51,880 bases of DNA from positions 1-51,880 of the forward strand of contig JAFQNC010000030.1 of assembly GCA_017396085.1 (NCBI GenBank), in the 5' to 3' direction. The notes beneath the pieces were generated by a model that saw nothing but the letters and a program-made list of their open reading frames with translations, was not told where the DNA came from and ran no database searches. The stretch comes from Tidjanibacter sp. GTDB taxonomy: Bacteria; Bacteroidota; Bacteroidia; Bacteroidales; Rikenellaceae. Position numbers and translations under genes: made by a program. Shown here piece after piece: positions 24,692-33,109 of the stretch; the first letter of the stretch is position 1; each line of letters opens with the position of its first letter.

Positions 24692-26011
24692 TTGTTGGGA
24701 ACTTACTACAATACAATATTGACGTTTCAGCCCTTTGAGGTGGGACTCATCGGCACCATCGTACTCATCGTGGTGTTGCTCGTCTGCTCGGCCCTTATGT
24801 CAGGCTCCGAGACGGCTCTTTTTTCGCTTTCGCCGGCTCAAATAGAGAAGATGCGAAAGCACCTCACGCCCACCAACGAGGCCATTCTGCAACTACTCTC
24901 CGCACAGGACCAACTGTTGGCCACCATTCTCATTGCCAACAATCTGGTGAACATCCTCATCATCTCGCTGTGCAACAATCTGATTGACGCTCTGGTGGTG
25001 TTCCACAGTGGTGGCTGGGAGTTTGCCATCAAGACGGTGGCCGTAACATTTGTGTTGTTGCTCTTTGGCGAGATTATGCCGAAGGTCTATGCAAGTTACA
25101 ACCCCGAGGGTTTTGCCCGTGTGGTGGCTGTGCCACTGAAAGTGTGTAACAAAGTCTTCAAGCCCCTCTCGTTTGTGTTGGTAAAATACTCCGATGGCAT
25201 CCAAAACAGGGGCATAATCCAGCCCGAAAACATCTCGATGGAGGAGTTGGAGAACGCTCTGGAAATCACCGAAAACCCAAGCGAAACGGAAAAGGAAATG
25301 CTCTCCGGCATTGTGCAGTTTGCATCCACCGAGGTGGAGGAGATTATGCACCCGAGGGTGGACATTGAGGCCATCAACTCGGAGGAGAACTTTGATGAGG
25401 TGCGCAGGGTGATTATGGAGAGCGGATTCTCGCGCATACCGGTCTACAAGGAGAACTTGGACCACATCATCGGTATGCTCTATGTGAAGGATATGTTGCC
25501 CTACGTTGGCGAGAGTAGCGACTTCGATTGGGTGCGCCACCTACGCCCCGCCTTCTACACCCCCGAGCACAAGAAAATCAACGAACTGCTGGAGGAGTTC
25601 CGCAGTCAGAAGGTACACATCGCCATCGTGGTAGACGAGTATGGCTCCACCCTCGGATTGGTGTCGTTGGAGGACATCTTGGAGGAGATTGTGGGCGAGA
25701 TTAGCGATGAGAGCGATGTGCCCGAGGAGTTGCCCTACAAGGTGTTGCCCGATGGGGCCTACATCTTTGACGGCAAGGCACACATCGGCGACCTCGAAGA
25801 GGTGCTTGAGGTAGGCGAGGGTACGTTTGATGACTGCCGTGGCGAGGCCGAGACCATTGCCGGTATGTTGCTCGAAATCAAGAGGGACTTCCCTCGTAAG
25901 GGCGACAAAATCACCCTACACGGAGTGAGGTTTACGGTGCTGACCGTGGGCGGACACCACGCCGAGGAGATTAGGGTGGAGAAAGAGAAGGAGAAAAAAG
26001 GAGGAAAATAG
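24692..26011 (+). CDS. GldE-like CNNM/CorC-family membrane protein
   Basis: 439 aa. An N-terminal CNNM (DUF21) membrane domain (about 15-190, three to four segments, with LMSGSETALFSLSPAQIEKM), a pair of CBS domains (about 205-330, EEIMHPRVDIEAI and HIAIVVDEYGSTLGLVSLED) and a C-terminal CorC_HlyC domain (about 345-425). The family includes magnesium/cobalt transport-linked CorC proteins and the gliding protein GldE; in Bacteroidetes this gene commonly neighbours division or gld genes. No other gld genes are present, so motility is not implied. There is no ATG early in the frame: TTG at 24692 or 24695 is the likely start. Confidence 0.85.
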   Translation: MLGTYYNTILTFQPFEVGLIGTIVLIVVLLVCSALMSGSETALFSLSPAQIEKMRKHLTPTNEAILQLLSAQDQLLATILIANNLVNILIISLCNNLIDALVVFHSGGWEFAIKTVAVTFVLLLFGEIMPKVYASYNPEGFARVVAVPLKVCNKVFKPLSFVLVKYSDGIQNRGIIQPENISMEELENALEITENPSETEKEMLSGIVQFASTEVEEIMHPRVDIEAINSEENFDEVRRVIMESGFSRIPVYKENLDHIIGMLYVKDMLPYVGESSDFDWVRHLRPAFYTPEHKKINELLEEFRSQKVHIAIVVDEYGSTLGLVSLEDILEEIVGEISDESDVPEELPYKVLPDGAYIFDGKAHIGDLEEVLEVGEGTFDDCRGEAETIAGMLLEIKRDFPRKGDKITLHGVRFTVLTVGGHHAEEIRVEKEKEKKGGK

Positions 26012-26012
26012 G

Positions 26013-26621
26013 TTGGAGCGCATAGAGTTCACTGGGGGTTACATCATCGTGGCAGCGGTGAACGCAGAGGCGGAGCACTCGCCCCTGCTCACCGAGAGCG
26101 ACCACGCCCATTTGGAAACCATCTCCTCCCCCACTCGCAGGGCTCAATGGGCCACGTGGCGACACGTCACAAGGAGCGAGTTGGGAGCCGAGGCCCTGTT
26201 GCGCTACAACTCCGCAGGGGCTCCGCTGTTGGAGCGAGCCGTGGGCGAGGTGGCCTACATCAGCGTCTCCCACTCGGCCGAATGGGTGGCGGTGATGTTC
26301 AGCCACACAAGGTGTGGGGTGGACATTGAGGCCATCGACCGCAACTTCGCCCGCGTGGCAAGTCGCTACATTACCCCCGAGGAGCGAGCCACCGCAGGGG
26401 CCGACTTTGCCGAGGGAGTGTTTGAGGCGGTGGTGTGGAGCGCCAAGGAGGCCATATATAAATATGGTAACACGCAGGGTGTGGACTTCACTGCCGACCT
26501 CCTGCTTGTGGGGCACAACAAGAAGGCGCACACCCTCCGAGCCGAACTCTATGGGGTACCCATTCCGGAGGTACACTACCTTCTGCTGGGCAACCAAGTG
26601 CTCTGCTACTTGGCAGGCTAA
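26013..26621 (+). CDS. 4'-phosphopantetheinyl transferase superfamily protein
   Basis: 202 aa. Would transfer phosphopantetheine from CoA to a carrier-protein serine. Family motifs: ISVSHSAEWVAVMFS (near 88), GVDIEAIDRNFARVASRYIT (near 106, metal-binding Asp and Glu) and VVWSAKEAIYKYGNTQGVDF (near 140). Sfp-like in size rather than AcpS-like. It begins at a TTG one base after the preceding stop, with a good ribosome site (GGAGG) 8 bp upstream, and is coupled to that gene. The pairing of gldE-like and PPTase genes is known in Bacteroidetes. Confidence 0.85.
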   Translation: MERIEFTGGYIIVAAVNAEAEHSPLLTESDHAHLETISSPTRRAQWATWRHVTRSELGAEALLRYNSAGAPLLERAVGEVAYISVSHSAEWVAVMFSHTRCGVDIEAIDRNFARVASRYITPEERATAGADFAEGVFEAVVWSAKEAIYKYGNTQGVDFTADLLLVGHNKKAHTLRAELYGVPIPEVHYLLLGNQVLCYLAG

Positions 26622-26661
26622 AGAAGCCCACTCCCGAAAGAAGCCCCTCCTAAAGAAGCCC
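26620..26661 (+). repeat. Three AAAGAAGCCC repeats after the PPTase gene
   Basis: Perfect copies of AAAGAAGCCC at 26620-26629, 26637-26646 and 26652-26661. The first overlaps the stop codon of the PPTase gene. Confidence 0.7.
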
Positions 26662-26728
26662 CGCCCCAAATACAAAAAAATGTTCTCTACACTGATTTGA
26701 TTTTCACAAAATATTCCCAATTTTTCCT

Positions 26729-27391
26729 ATGAACGTGCGCATTGCTCCGGAGTGGGCCGAACTACTCCAACCCGAATTTGACAAGCCCTATTTTGCCGAC
26801 CTCGTGGAGTTCGTGAGGGCCGAGTATGCCAAGGGCCCGGTGTTTCCCGCTGCCGCAAACATATTCCGTGCGCTCGACAAGTGCCGACCCGATGATGTGA
26901 AGGTCGTAATCATAGGCCAAGACCCCTACCACGGCGAAGGACAAGCCAATGGGCTCTGCTTCTCCGTGAACGATGGGGTACCATTTCCGCCCTCGTTGCG
27001 CAACATCTTCAAGGAGATTGAGGCCGACCTCGGCAAACCCATACCCACCAGTGGTAACCTCGACCGTTGGGCCGAGCAGGGGGTGTTGTTGCTCAATGCC
27101 ACCCTCACCGTGAGGGCCCACGAGGCTGCCTCACACGCAGGACACGGCTGGGAGAGGTTTACGGATGCGGTGGTTGCCACCCTCTCGGAGTTGCGTAGCG
27201 GTGTGGTCTATATGCTTTGGGGGGCCTACGCACAGCGCAAGGGTGCCGCCATTGATACGGCCCACAATCTTGTGCTCAAGTGTGCCCATCCCTCGCCACT
27301 CTCGGCCCACAACGGGTTTTTCGGTTGCCGCCATTTCTCGCAGGCCAATGCCTACCTCATCGCCCACGGCCAACAGCCCATTGAGTGGTAG
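26729..27391 (+). CDS. ung: Uracil-DNA glycosylase (family 1)
   Basis: 220 aa, standard. Removes uracil from DNA to start base-excision repair. Catalytic GQDPYHGEGQANGLCFSV (near 63, Asp as base), LLNATLTVRAHEAASHAGHG (near 118) and the HPSPLSAH minor-groove loop (near 187) are all intact. The ATG at 26729 fits family N-termini. The gene seems monocistronic. The TAG stop is followed three bases later by AAAGAGT heptamers. Confidence 0.97.
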   Translation: MNVRIAPEWAELLQPEFDKPYFADLVEFVRAEYAKGPVFPAAANIFRALDKCRPDDVKVVIIGQDPYHGEGQANGLCFSVNDGVPFPPSLRNIFKEIEADLGKPIPTSGNLDRWAEQGVLLLNATLTVRAHEAASHAGHGWERFTDAVVATLSELRSGVVYMLWGAYAQRKGAAIDTAHNLVLKCAHPSPLSAHNGFFGCRHFSQANAYLIAHGQQPIEW

Positions 27392-27394
27392 GGC

Positions 27395-27485
27395 AAAGAG
27401 TAAAGAGTAAAGAGTAAAGAGTAAAGAGTAAATAATTTTCCGTTAAGGTCCTTAAGGCCCTCAGTAGGCCCAGTAGACCCACAAA
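27395..27485. repeat. Repeat mosaic between ung and rnz
   Basis: Five AAAGAGT heptamers (27395-27430), the AATTTTCCGTTAAGG motif, CCTTAAGG 9-mers (27443-27462) and AGTAGGCCC 9-mers (27463-27482). This is the clearest AAAGAGT array; each unit boundary makes TAA. Confidence 0.85.
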
Positions 27486-27506
27486 ACAACAAACAAGCAC
27501 AACAAG

Positions 27507-28439
27507 ATGACTTTCAAGGTTACCATACTCGGTTCGGGCAGCGCAAAGCCTTCGCTCACCAAGCATCACTCCGCACAGGTGGTCAATCTCTACGAGCAGT
27601 ACTACCTGATTGATTGTGGCGAGGGTACACAAAACAGGCTCCTGAGGGCAGGGGTGAGTCCCTTGAAAATCAACACCATATTCATCTCACACCTCCACGG
27701 CGACCACGTCTTTGGGCTCTTCCCGCTCATCTCCAGTATGGGACTGATGGGGCGCAAGGTACCCCTGCACGTCTTTGCCCCAAGGCCCTTTGGGGAGATT
27801 ATGGAGTGGCACTTCCGCTACTTCGACACCGAGTTGCCCTTTGAGGTGATGTGGCACGAGGTAGACACCACCGCCCACGCACTGCTCTACGAGAACAATG
27901 TGGTGGAGGTGTGGAGTGTACCCCTGCGCCACAGGGTGCCCACGGCCGGTTTCCTATTCAAGGAGAAGGTCCCCCCACTCAACGTGCGCAAGGAGCAGAT
28001 TGAACGACTTGGGCTTGGGGTGGCGCAGATTACGGCCGCCAAGCGTGGCGAGGATGTGGTGCTGGCCGATGGCACGGTGGTGCCCAATGGGGACATCACC
28101 TACACGCCCTACCCTCCCCGCAGTTATGCCTACCTGAGCGACACCAACTACTCCGGCAAGGCAGTGAGCCTTGTGCGAGGTGTGGACCTGCTCTACCACG
28201 AGGCCACCTATGCCGACAATATGCGCAAGGAGGCCAAGCAACGAGGCCACGCCACCACCCTGCAAGCGGTGAGGGCAGCGCAAGAGAGCGGTGCCAAGAG
28301 GCTCATCATCGGCCACTTCTCCTCCCGCTACAAAGACGAGCGGGTGTTGCTGGAGGAGTGTCGGAACGAGTTTGCCGAGACCTATCTCGCCGAGGAGGGG
28401 CGCACCTTTGAGATTGTGGCGGAGAAAAAGCAGAAGTGA
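27507..28439 (+). CDS. rnz: Ribonuclease Z (tRNA 3' endonuclease)
   Basis: 310 aa. Zinc-dependent metallo-beta-lactamase-fold enzyme that cuts the 3' trailer from tRNA precursors. Motifs: VTILGSGSAKPSLTKHHSAQ at the start, DCGEGTQNRLLRAGV (near 35), metal-binding FISHLHGDHVFGLFPLIS (near 60), a flexible arm region (about 145-200), YLSDTNYSG (near 208), LYHEATYAD (near 230) and RLIIGHFSSRYKDE (near 268). The usual 300-310 aa short form. It may be transcribed with the envelope genes that follow after 28 bp. Confidence 0.95.
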   Translation: MTFKVTILGSGSAKPSLTKHHSAQVVNLYEQYYLIDCGEGTQNRLLRAGVSPLKINTIFISHLHGDHVFGLFPLISSMGLMGRKVPLHVFAPRPFGEIMEWHFRYFDTELPFEVMWHEVDTTAHALLYENNVVEVWSVPLRHRVPTAGFLFKEKVPPLNVRKEQIERLGLGVAQITAAKRGEDVVLADGTVVPNGDITYTPYPPRSYAYLSDTNYSGKAVSLVRGVDLLYHEATYADNMRKEAKQRGHATTLQAVRAAQESGAKRLIIGHFSSRYKDERVLLEECRNEFAETYLAEEGRTFEIVAEKKQK

Positions 28440-28467
28440 GAAAAATTATGAGAAACAGGAAAATAGT

Positions 28468-29121
28468 ATGAAAAAGAGCATCATAACACTGATTATCCTC
28501 TGTGCCACACTGCTGTCGGCACAGGCGCAGAGTCGCCGTGATGCGGCTCGCTACGACACGATGAACTCCGAGGGGGTGTGGAGCGTGGGGCTCTCCATCG
28601 TGCCCCTCGCAAGCCTCGTTCATCCCGCAGGCGACCTCTATGGGGGCACCCACTCGGCATTGGGCTCACTCGGTGTGGGCGTGGAGGGCAGCTACTTCGT
28701 GCGTGATGGTTGGAGGGCCGCCGTGGAGATGTTCTACACCGACAATGGCTCCGCCTCCACCTTTGACAAGATGAGCGGTGCAGCCTACACAACCCAATCC
28801 TCCTTCACCCTCGGAGCACTCGCCTACCGACACTTCGGGCGTTGGTATGCAGGTGCGGGCCTCACCTTCGGTCGCTCCTCGCTTCGCTACAGGGTGGCCA
28901 CAGCGGAGGAATTGTCCAACATCCCGCTCTATGGCGACACCGATTTCACCCAGCGCAAGGGCTCCTTTGGGTTGGCCTTTGCGGGCGGCTACCAACTTTC
29001 GCCCTTTATGAAGGTGGGCGGCTACTGGAGGCCCTCAATCGCAGGGGGTAGGTATGCGCACTCGCTCGGCCTTGTGGCCACAATCTACCTCCCCTTTGTG
29101 GATGCCGTGGTCTGCAAGTAG
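28468..29121 (+). CDS. Outer-membrane beta-barrel protein
   Basis: 217 aa. A signal peptide (MKKSIITLIILCATLLSAQA, cut near residue 20) is followed by alternating hydrophobic strands with GVGVEGSYFVRDGWRAAVEM, SFTLGALAYRHFGRWYAGAG and SFGLAFAGGYQLSPFMKVGG, typical of a small eight-strand OmpW/OmpA-like barrel of Bacteroidetes. No specific family is recognised. I chose the ATG at 28468 because it begins the signal peptide. It lies 28 bp after rnz and 33 bp before a second barrel gene, probably one unit. Confidence 0.75.
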   Translation: MKKSIITLIILCATLLSAQAQSRRDAARYDTMNSEGVWSVGLSIVPLASLVHPAGDLYGGTHSALGSLGVGVEGSYFVRDGWRAAVEMFYTDNGSASTFDKMSGAAYTTQSSFTLGALAYRHFGRWYAGAGLTFGRSSLRYRVATAEELSNIPLYGDTDFTQRKGSFGLAFAGGYQLSPFMKVGGYWRPSIAGGRYAHSLGLVATIYLPFVDAVVCK

Positions 29122-29154
29122 CCCCCCGAGAAACGACATTTATTCCACACTACT

Positions 29155-29832
29155 ATGAAACTCAAACACTTATCCATAACCATTGCTTTCCTCCTGCTCG
29201 GCTCCCTATGCATCACCGTGGCGCAGGAGCGTGAGGTGGCTGTGGGCCTTCGTGGTGGCCACAATGTGGTCCACGGAGCCTTCTCGGCCCTCTCGGTGGA
29301 GGGCACCTGTGGGCTGACCGACAACATCTCCGTGCGTGGCGGAGCACAATATGCCACCTATGGCCGCACAGCCATTGAGGTGCGCCCAACCTACTCGTTG
29401 CCAACCTCTTGGGGCACCCTGCACGCCCGCACCATACTACACCACACCGCCCAAGCCTCCTTTCACAACGTGGCCGCAGGCGTGGGTGTAGGTTTTTCCA
29501 ACCCGCACCTCTTCTGCTCGCTCGGCTACTACTATCGCCTCTATGGCAGCCACGGCGAGTGGCTCAACGAGCCCTTCAACATCTTCTACGAGTTGGGCTT
29601 CCACCTCCTACCCCGAGTGGAGAGGTGGGACCTTCAGTTCGTCTTCACCAACAGCGAAATGTTCGACCTTGAGCGACACTATCAGCCCTCGTGGATTGTG
29701 CGTTGCGACTGGGAGCCGAGCAATCGGGTTGGGCTCGTAATTGACCTTTGCTACAAATCGGCCGGTATGTTCAATATGTCGGCCGACTACTACCAACTCT
29801 ATCTCAAAGCAGGCCTATGTTACAAGTGGTAA
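29155..29832 (+). CDS. Outer-membrane beta-barrel protein
   Basis: 225 aa. Signal peptide (MKLKHLSITIAFLLLGSLCI, then TVAQ) and strands such as SFHNVAAGVGVGFSNPHLFC and LFCSLGYYYRLYGSHGEWLN; it ends LYLKAGLCYKW, an aromatic barrel end. It is different in sequence from the preceding barrel. Its last 16 bp overlap the start of the metallophosphoesterase lipoprotein gene, so the two are translated together; an envelope function is likely but the substrate is unknown. Confidence 0.72.
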   Translation: MKLKHLSITIAFLLLGSLCITVAQEREVAVGLRGGHNVVHGAFSALSVEGTCGLTDNISVRGGAQYATYGRTAIEVRPTYSLPTSWGTLHARTILHHTAQASFHNVAAGVGVGFSNPHLFCSLGYYYRLYGSHGEWLNEPFNIFYELGFHLLPRVERWDLQFVFTNSEMFDLERHYQPSWIVRCDWEPSNRVGLVIDLCYKSAGMFNMSADYYQLYLKAGLCYKW

Positions 29833-30692
29833 AAAAGATGGTGGCCCTTGCCACCACCGCCATCGCACTCTGCGGTTGCGATGTGTTCGACATAAAGGGT
29901 ATGTTCATACCCACCAGCGACCGTGTGGACACAAGGTTTGAGCAGAGCATAGCCCGCACCGAAGGTAAGGCCGTGGAGGTGGTTGGGGCAGCGGAAGAGT
30001 ATATGTTCTACGTCTGCACCGACCCCCACGTGGACCACACACACGACAATATGACCACCTTCAACGATGCGCTCCGCACCGACCCCAACGCCTCCTTCGG
30101 TATTGTGTTGGGCGACCTCATCGACCGCCTCGGCAAGAGGCCGTTCTATGTGGAGGCCGTGGCCCACAACCCCGCAAAGCACACCCACAATCAGCCCCTG
30201 TTCAACGTGTTGGGCAACCACGACCTCTTCTTTGACGGTTGGGCCGAGCACCTTGCGCTCATAGGCCCCTCGGTCTACTGGTTTGAGGTGGAGTTTGCGG
30301 GCGGCAAGGACCTCTACATCGTGCTCGACTCCGCCAACGGCACCCTTGGCACCAAGCAGACCAAGTGGCTCAAGGAGTTTTTGGCCAACAATCGCCACCT
30401 CTACCGCCACTGCATCATCTCCAAGCACACCAACATCTTCTACACCGACAACTCACAATCCACCTCGGGCAATATGCCCTTTGAGGAGAGTTTTCCGCTC
30501 CTCTCGCTCTTTGCCCGCCACAAGGTTACGCTCGTGTTGCAGGGCCACGACCACTACCGTGAGGACCTCGTTCACGAGGGCGTGCGCTACACCGTGGTTG
30601 GCACCATCAAGGACCCCTGCCCCGAGCCCGAGTACCTCAAGGTCCACGTAGGTCCCAACGGTGTGGAGTTCGAGTGGGTTGAACTTCCCTAA
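29817..30692 (+). CDS. Metallophosphoesterase lipoprotein
   Basis: 291 aa. A signal peptide ends in a lipobox-like ATTAIALCGC, so the protein is probably a lipoprotein. The calcineurin-like domain has its metal ligands in CTDPHVDHTHDN (near 64), VLGDLIDRLGKRP (near 93), VLGNHDLFFDGWAE (near 127), CIISKHTN (near 199) and VLQGHDHYREDLVHEGVRY (near 240). Substrate unknown; phosphomonoester or phosphodiester in the periplasm or at the surface. Start ATG 29817 overlaps the preceding gene by 16 bp; ATG 29838 is an alternative that also keeps the lipobox. A repeat mosaic follows. Confidence 0.85.
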   Translation: MLQVVKKMVALATTAIALCGCDVFDIKGMFIPTSDRVDTRFEQSIARTEGKAVEVVGAAEEYMFYVCTDPHVDHTHDNMTTFNDALRTDPNASFGIVLGDLIDRLGKRPFYVEAVAHNPAKHTHNQPLFNVLGNHDLFFDGWAEHLALIGPSVYWFEVEFAGGKDLYIVLDSANGTLGTKQTKWLKEFLANNRHLYRHCIISKHTNIFYTDNSQSTSGNMPFEESFPLLSLFARHKVTLVLQGHDHYREDLVHEGVRYTVVGTIKDPCPEPEYLKVHVGPNGVEFEWVELP

Positions 30693-31150
30693 GCAAGACT
30701 ATTAGGGCGACTGGGCCACTATGGCCACTAAATCCTTAAGGTCCTTAAAGTCCTTAAAGCCCTTAAAGCAGATGATAATCAGCGGCTCCGCCGCAGAAAG
30801 AGCAGAATGGGCAGAAAGAGCAGAAAGGGAATTCAAAATTCAAAATTCAAAATTACGGTACCTGCGGCGCATTTTATTACGGGTATTAAAAAAGATACCC
30901 AAGAGTAAGAAGGGATAACCGCAAGCGTTGGGTAGCACCACCAAGTACCCCTCCCCTACGATAGGGGAGGTCGGGAGGGGTGGTCGAAATTGCGCTCGGC
31001 GGCCCCGCCGAGCAGCCCGAAGGGCGGGGGCGTCTGTTTTGGAAAGGGCAGAAAGGGCAGAAAGGGCAGCTAAGCCGATTGGGGCGACTATGAGAAATAG
31101 TCGGCAGGAAGGTGCAAGAGAAGGTCCAGAAGAGAAGGTCCAGAAGAGGC
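30693..31150. repeat. Repeat mosaic between the lipoprotein gene and rpsA
   Basis: No gene in this 526-bp gap up to rpsA. In order: GGGCGACTGGGCCACTATGG units, CCTTAAAGC 9-mers (30731-30771), GGCAGAAAG 9-mers (30793-30830), CAAAATT heptamers (30832-30856), the K motif GGTATTAAAAAAGATACC (30882-30899), the L module (30948-31014) with hairpins CTCCCCTA/TAGGGGAG and GCTCGGCG/CGCCGAGC, GGGCAGAAA 9-mers (31042-31069), a hairpin CGACTAT/ATAGTCG (31085-31103), and a 14-bp duplicate GAGAAGGTCCAGAA (about 31120-31147). Confidence 0.85.
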
Positions 31151-31192
31151 AAAAAAACAGAGAGAGCCTTGCCGCAGTGGCAAGGCTCTCTC
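31151..31192 (-). terminator. Intrinsic terminator of rpsA
   Basis: A perfect 14-bp stem, GAGAGAGCCTTGCC and GGCAAGGCTCTCTC, with a 5-base loop, followed on the minus strand by seven T (31157-31151). Confidence 0.92.
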
Positions 31193-31218
31193 TACTTATT
31201 CAGAAATTGTCGGTCCGA

Positions 31219-33018
31219 CTATTTCTCCTCGGCTGCTGCCTCCATCTTGGCTTTCAACTCGGCCAAACCGGCGATGTCACCAAGGGTGGTCTTCTCAACC
31301 GATGCGTTAATCTTCTTAACGGTCGATTTGGTAGCCTCGGCTGCTGCACGCTTCTCTGCCTTTGCAGCATTCTCCTCGGCACGCTTAACCTCCTCATATA
31401 CGCGGGTGTGCGAGAGGCTGATGTGTTTGGTCACCTTCGAGAACTCGGTAACCTTGAAGGGAAGTACATCACCAACTTTGGCAGTGGTGCCGTCCTCCTT
31501 AACAATCTGCTTCGAGGAAGCAAAGCCCTCAACATTCTCGCCAAGTGCTACAACAGCACCCTTCTCGTTAACCTCGATAACCTTACCCTCGTGTACGGAG
31601 TCTACGGCATACTGTGCCTCAAACTCGTTCCAAGGATTCTCCTCCAACTGCTTGTGGCCAAGGCTCAAGCGGCGATTCTCCTTGTCGATACCGAGAACGA
31701 TAACGTCCAAGTCGGCACCAAGCTGGGTGAGCTCTGCGGGGTGTTTGATTTTCTTGGTCCAGCTGAGGTCGCTGATGTGAACAAGGCCGTCAATACCCTC
31801 TGCAATCTCAACGAAGATACCGAAGTTGGTGAAGTTACGCACCTTTGCGGTGTGCTTCGAACCGATGGGGTAACGCTCCTCGATAGCCTCCCAAGGATCG
31901 CTGGTGAGCTGTTTGATACCGAGCGACATCTTCCTCTCCTCGCGGTCGAGGGTCAGAACTACTGCCTCAATCTCGTCACCAACTTTCATAAACTCCTGTG
32001 CGGAGCGGAGGTGCTGGTTCCACGACATCTCCGAAACGTGGATAAGACCCTCAACACCGGGAGCAACCTCAACGAATGCACCGTAGTCGTACATCATAAC
32101 CACCTTACCGGTAACCTTGTCGCCAACCTTGAGGTCTGCATCCAGAGCCTCCCAAGGATGAGCGGTGAGCTGTTTCAGACCGAGAGCGATACGCTTCTTC
32201 TGGTCGTCAAAGTCGAGAATAACAACGTTAATCTTCTGGTCAAGAGCAACAACCTCCTCGGGGTGGTTTACGCGGCCCCACGAAAGGTCGGTGATGTGAA
32301 TCAGACCGTCTACGCCACCAAGGTCAACGAATACACCGTAGGAAGTGATGTTCTTAACGGTACCCTCGAGAATCTGACCTTTCTCCAGACGCGACATAAT
32401 CTCCTGCTTCTGCTGCTCAAGCTCGGCCTCAATGAGAGCCTTGTGCGAAACAACAACGTTGCGGAACTCCTGATTGATTTTAACAACCTTGAACTCCATA
32501 GTTTTCTCAACGTAAATATCGTAGTCGCGGATGGGCTTAACGTCAATCTGGCTACCGGGCAAGAAGGCCTCAATGCCAAATACGTCTACAATCATACCGC
32601 CCTTAGTGCGGCACTTGATGAAGCCCTTGATAATCTCGTCATTCTCCAGAGCCTGATTAACACGGTCCCAGCTCTTGAGCTGACGAGCCTTCTTGTGCGA
32701 AAGAATGAGCTGTCCTTTTTTGTCCTCTGCATTCTCAACGTAAACCTCAACTTTCTCGCCGATTGCGAGTTCGGGGTTGTAGCGGAACTCGGTTACGGGG
32801 ATTACGCCGTCCGACTTGTAACCAACGTTTACGATAACCTCACGTTTGTTGATTGAGGTAACCACGCCCTCTACTACCTCACCTGCGGTGATGTTGTTGA
32901 GCGACTGGTCGTAGGCAGCAGCTGCGCCCTCGCGACCCATCTGACCATAGAGGTCGGCATCGGTTTCGTAAGCATTCCAGTCGAAGTTCTCGTTGGCAAT
33001 GTGTTTGTTGTTTTCCAT
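31219..33018 (-). CDS. rpsA: 30S ribosomal protein S1
   Basis: 599 aa. RNA-binding protein that brings mRNA to the 30S subunit, especially important in Bacteroidetes, where Shine-Dalgarno sites are scarce. Six S1 (OB-fold) domains can be followed: VVEGVVTSINKREVIVNVGY (near 48), DEIIKGFIKCRTKGGMIVDV (near 128), ILEGTVKNITSYGVFVDLGG (near 215), VTGKVVMMYDYGAFVEVAPG (near 300), HTAKVRNFTNFGIFVEIAEG (near 388) and HEGKVIEVNEKGAVVALGEN (near 475). An alanine- and lysine-rich C-terminal tail (about 545-599) is Bacteroidetes-like. Codon use is less GC-rich than its neighbours, as expected of a highly expressed gene. Confidence 0.97.
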   Translation of the reverse strand: MENNKHIANENFDWNAYETDADLYGQMGREGAAAAYDQSLNNITAGEVVEGVVTSINKREVIVNVGYKSDGVIPVTEFRYNPELAIGEKVEVYVENAEDKKGQLILSHKKARQLKSWDRVNQALENDEIIKGFIKCRTKGGMIVDVFGIEAFLPGSQIDVKPIRDYDIYVEKTMEFKVVKINQEFRNVVVSHKALIEAELEQQKQEIMSRLEKGQILEGTVKNITSYGVFVDLGGVDGLIHITDLSWGRVNHPEEVVALDQKINVVILDFDDQKKRIALGLKQLTAHPWEALDADLKVGDKVTGKVVMMYDYGAFVEVAPGVEGLIHVSEMSWNQHLRSAQEFMKVGDEIEAVVLTLDREERKMSLGIKQLTSDPWEAIEERYPIGSKHTAKVRNFTNFGIFVEIAEGIDGLVHISDLSWTKKIKHPAELTQLGADLDVIVLGIDKENRRLSLGHKQLEENPWNEFEAQYAVDSVHEGKVIEVNEKGAVVALGENVEGFASSKQIVKEDGTTAKVGDVLPFKVTEFSKVTKHISLSHTRVYEEVKRAEENAAKAEKRAAAEATKSTVKKINASVEKTTLGDIAGLAELKAKMEAAAEEK

Positions 33019-33065
33019 TGTTTGTTAAGTTTTTGTTTGTTAAAAAGTTAGACTTTATGTGTAGA

Positions 33066-33091
33066 CTTTCCCTCGGTTGTCTTCGGGAAAG
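33066..33091 (-). promoter_or_regulatory. Leader hairpin of rpsA mRNA
   Basis: CTTTCCC and GGGAAAG are perfect 7-bp arms around a 12-base loop, inside the roughly 75-nt leader between the -7 box and the start codon. It could be a site for S1 autoregulation; that is inference. Confidence 0.4.
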
Positions 33092-33098
33092 AAGCGCG

Positions 33099-33106
33099 CA
33101 AAGATA
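33099..33106 (-). promoter_or_regulatory. -7 box (TATCTTTG) of rpsA
   Basis: A perfect TAnnTTTG match on the minus strand. Immediately upstream (33107-33145) are CAATTTT heptamers. Confidence 0.75.
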
Positions 33107-33109
33107 CAA

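Noticed and set aside
24692..26011. Gliding motility locus
   Set aside because: Only a gldE-like gene is present; the family is common in non-gliding Bacteroidales and no other gld or spr gene is in the window.
30928..32856. Long plus-strand open frame (642 codons) over rpsA
   Set aside because: Antisense to ribosomal protein S1, leucine- and asparagine-rich without domain; starts inside the repeat mosaic.
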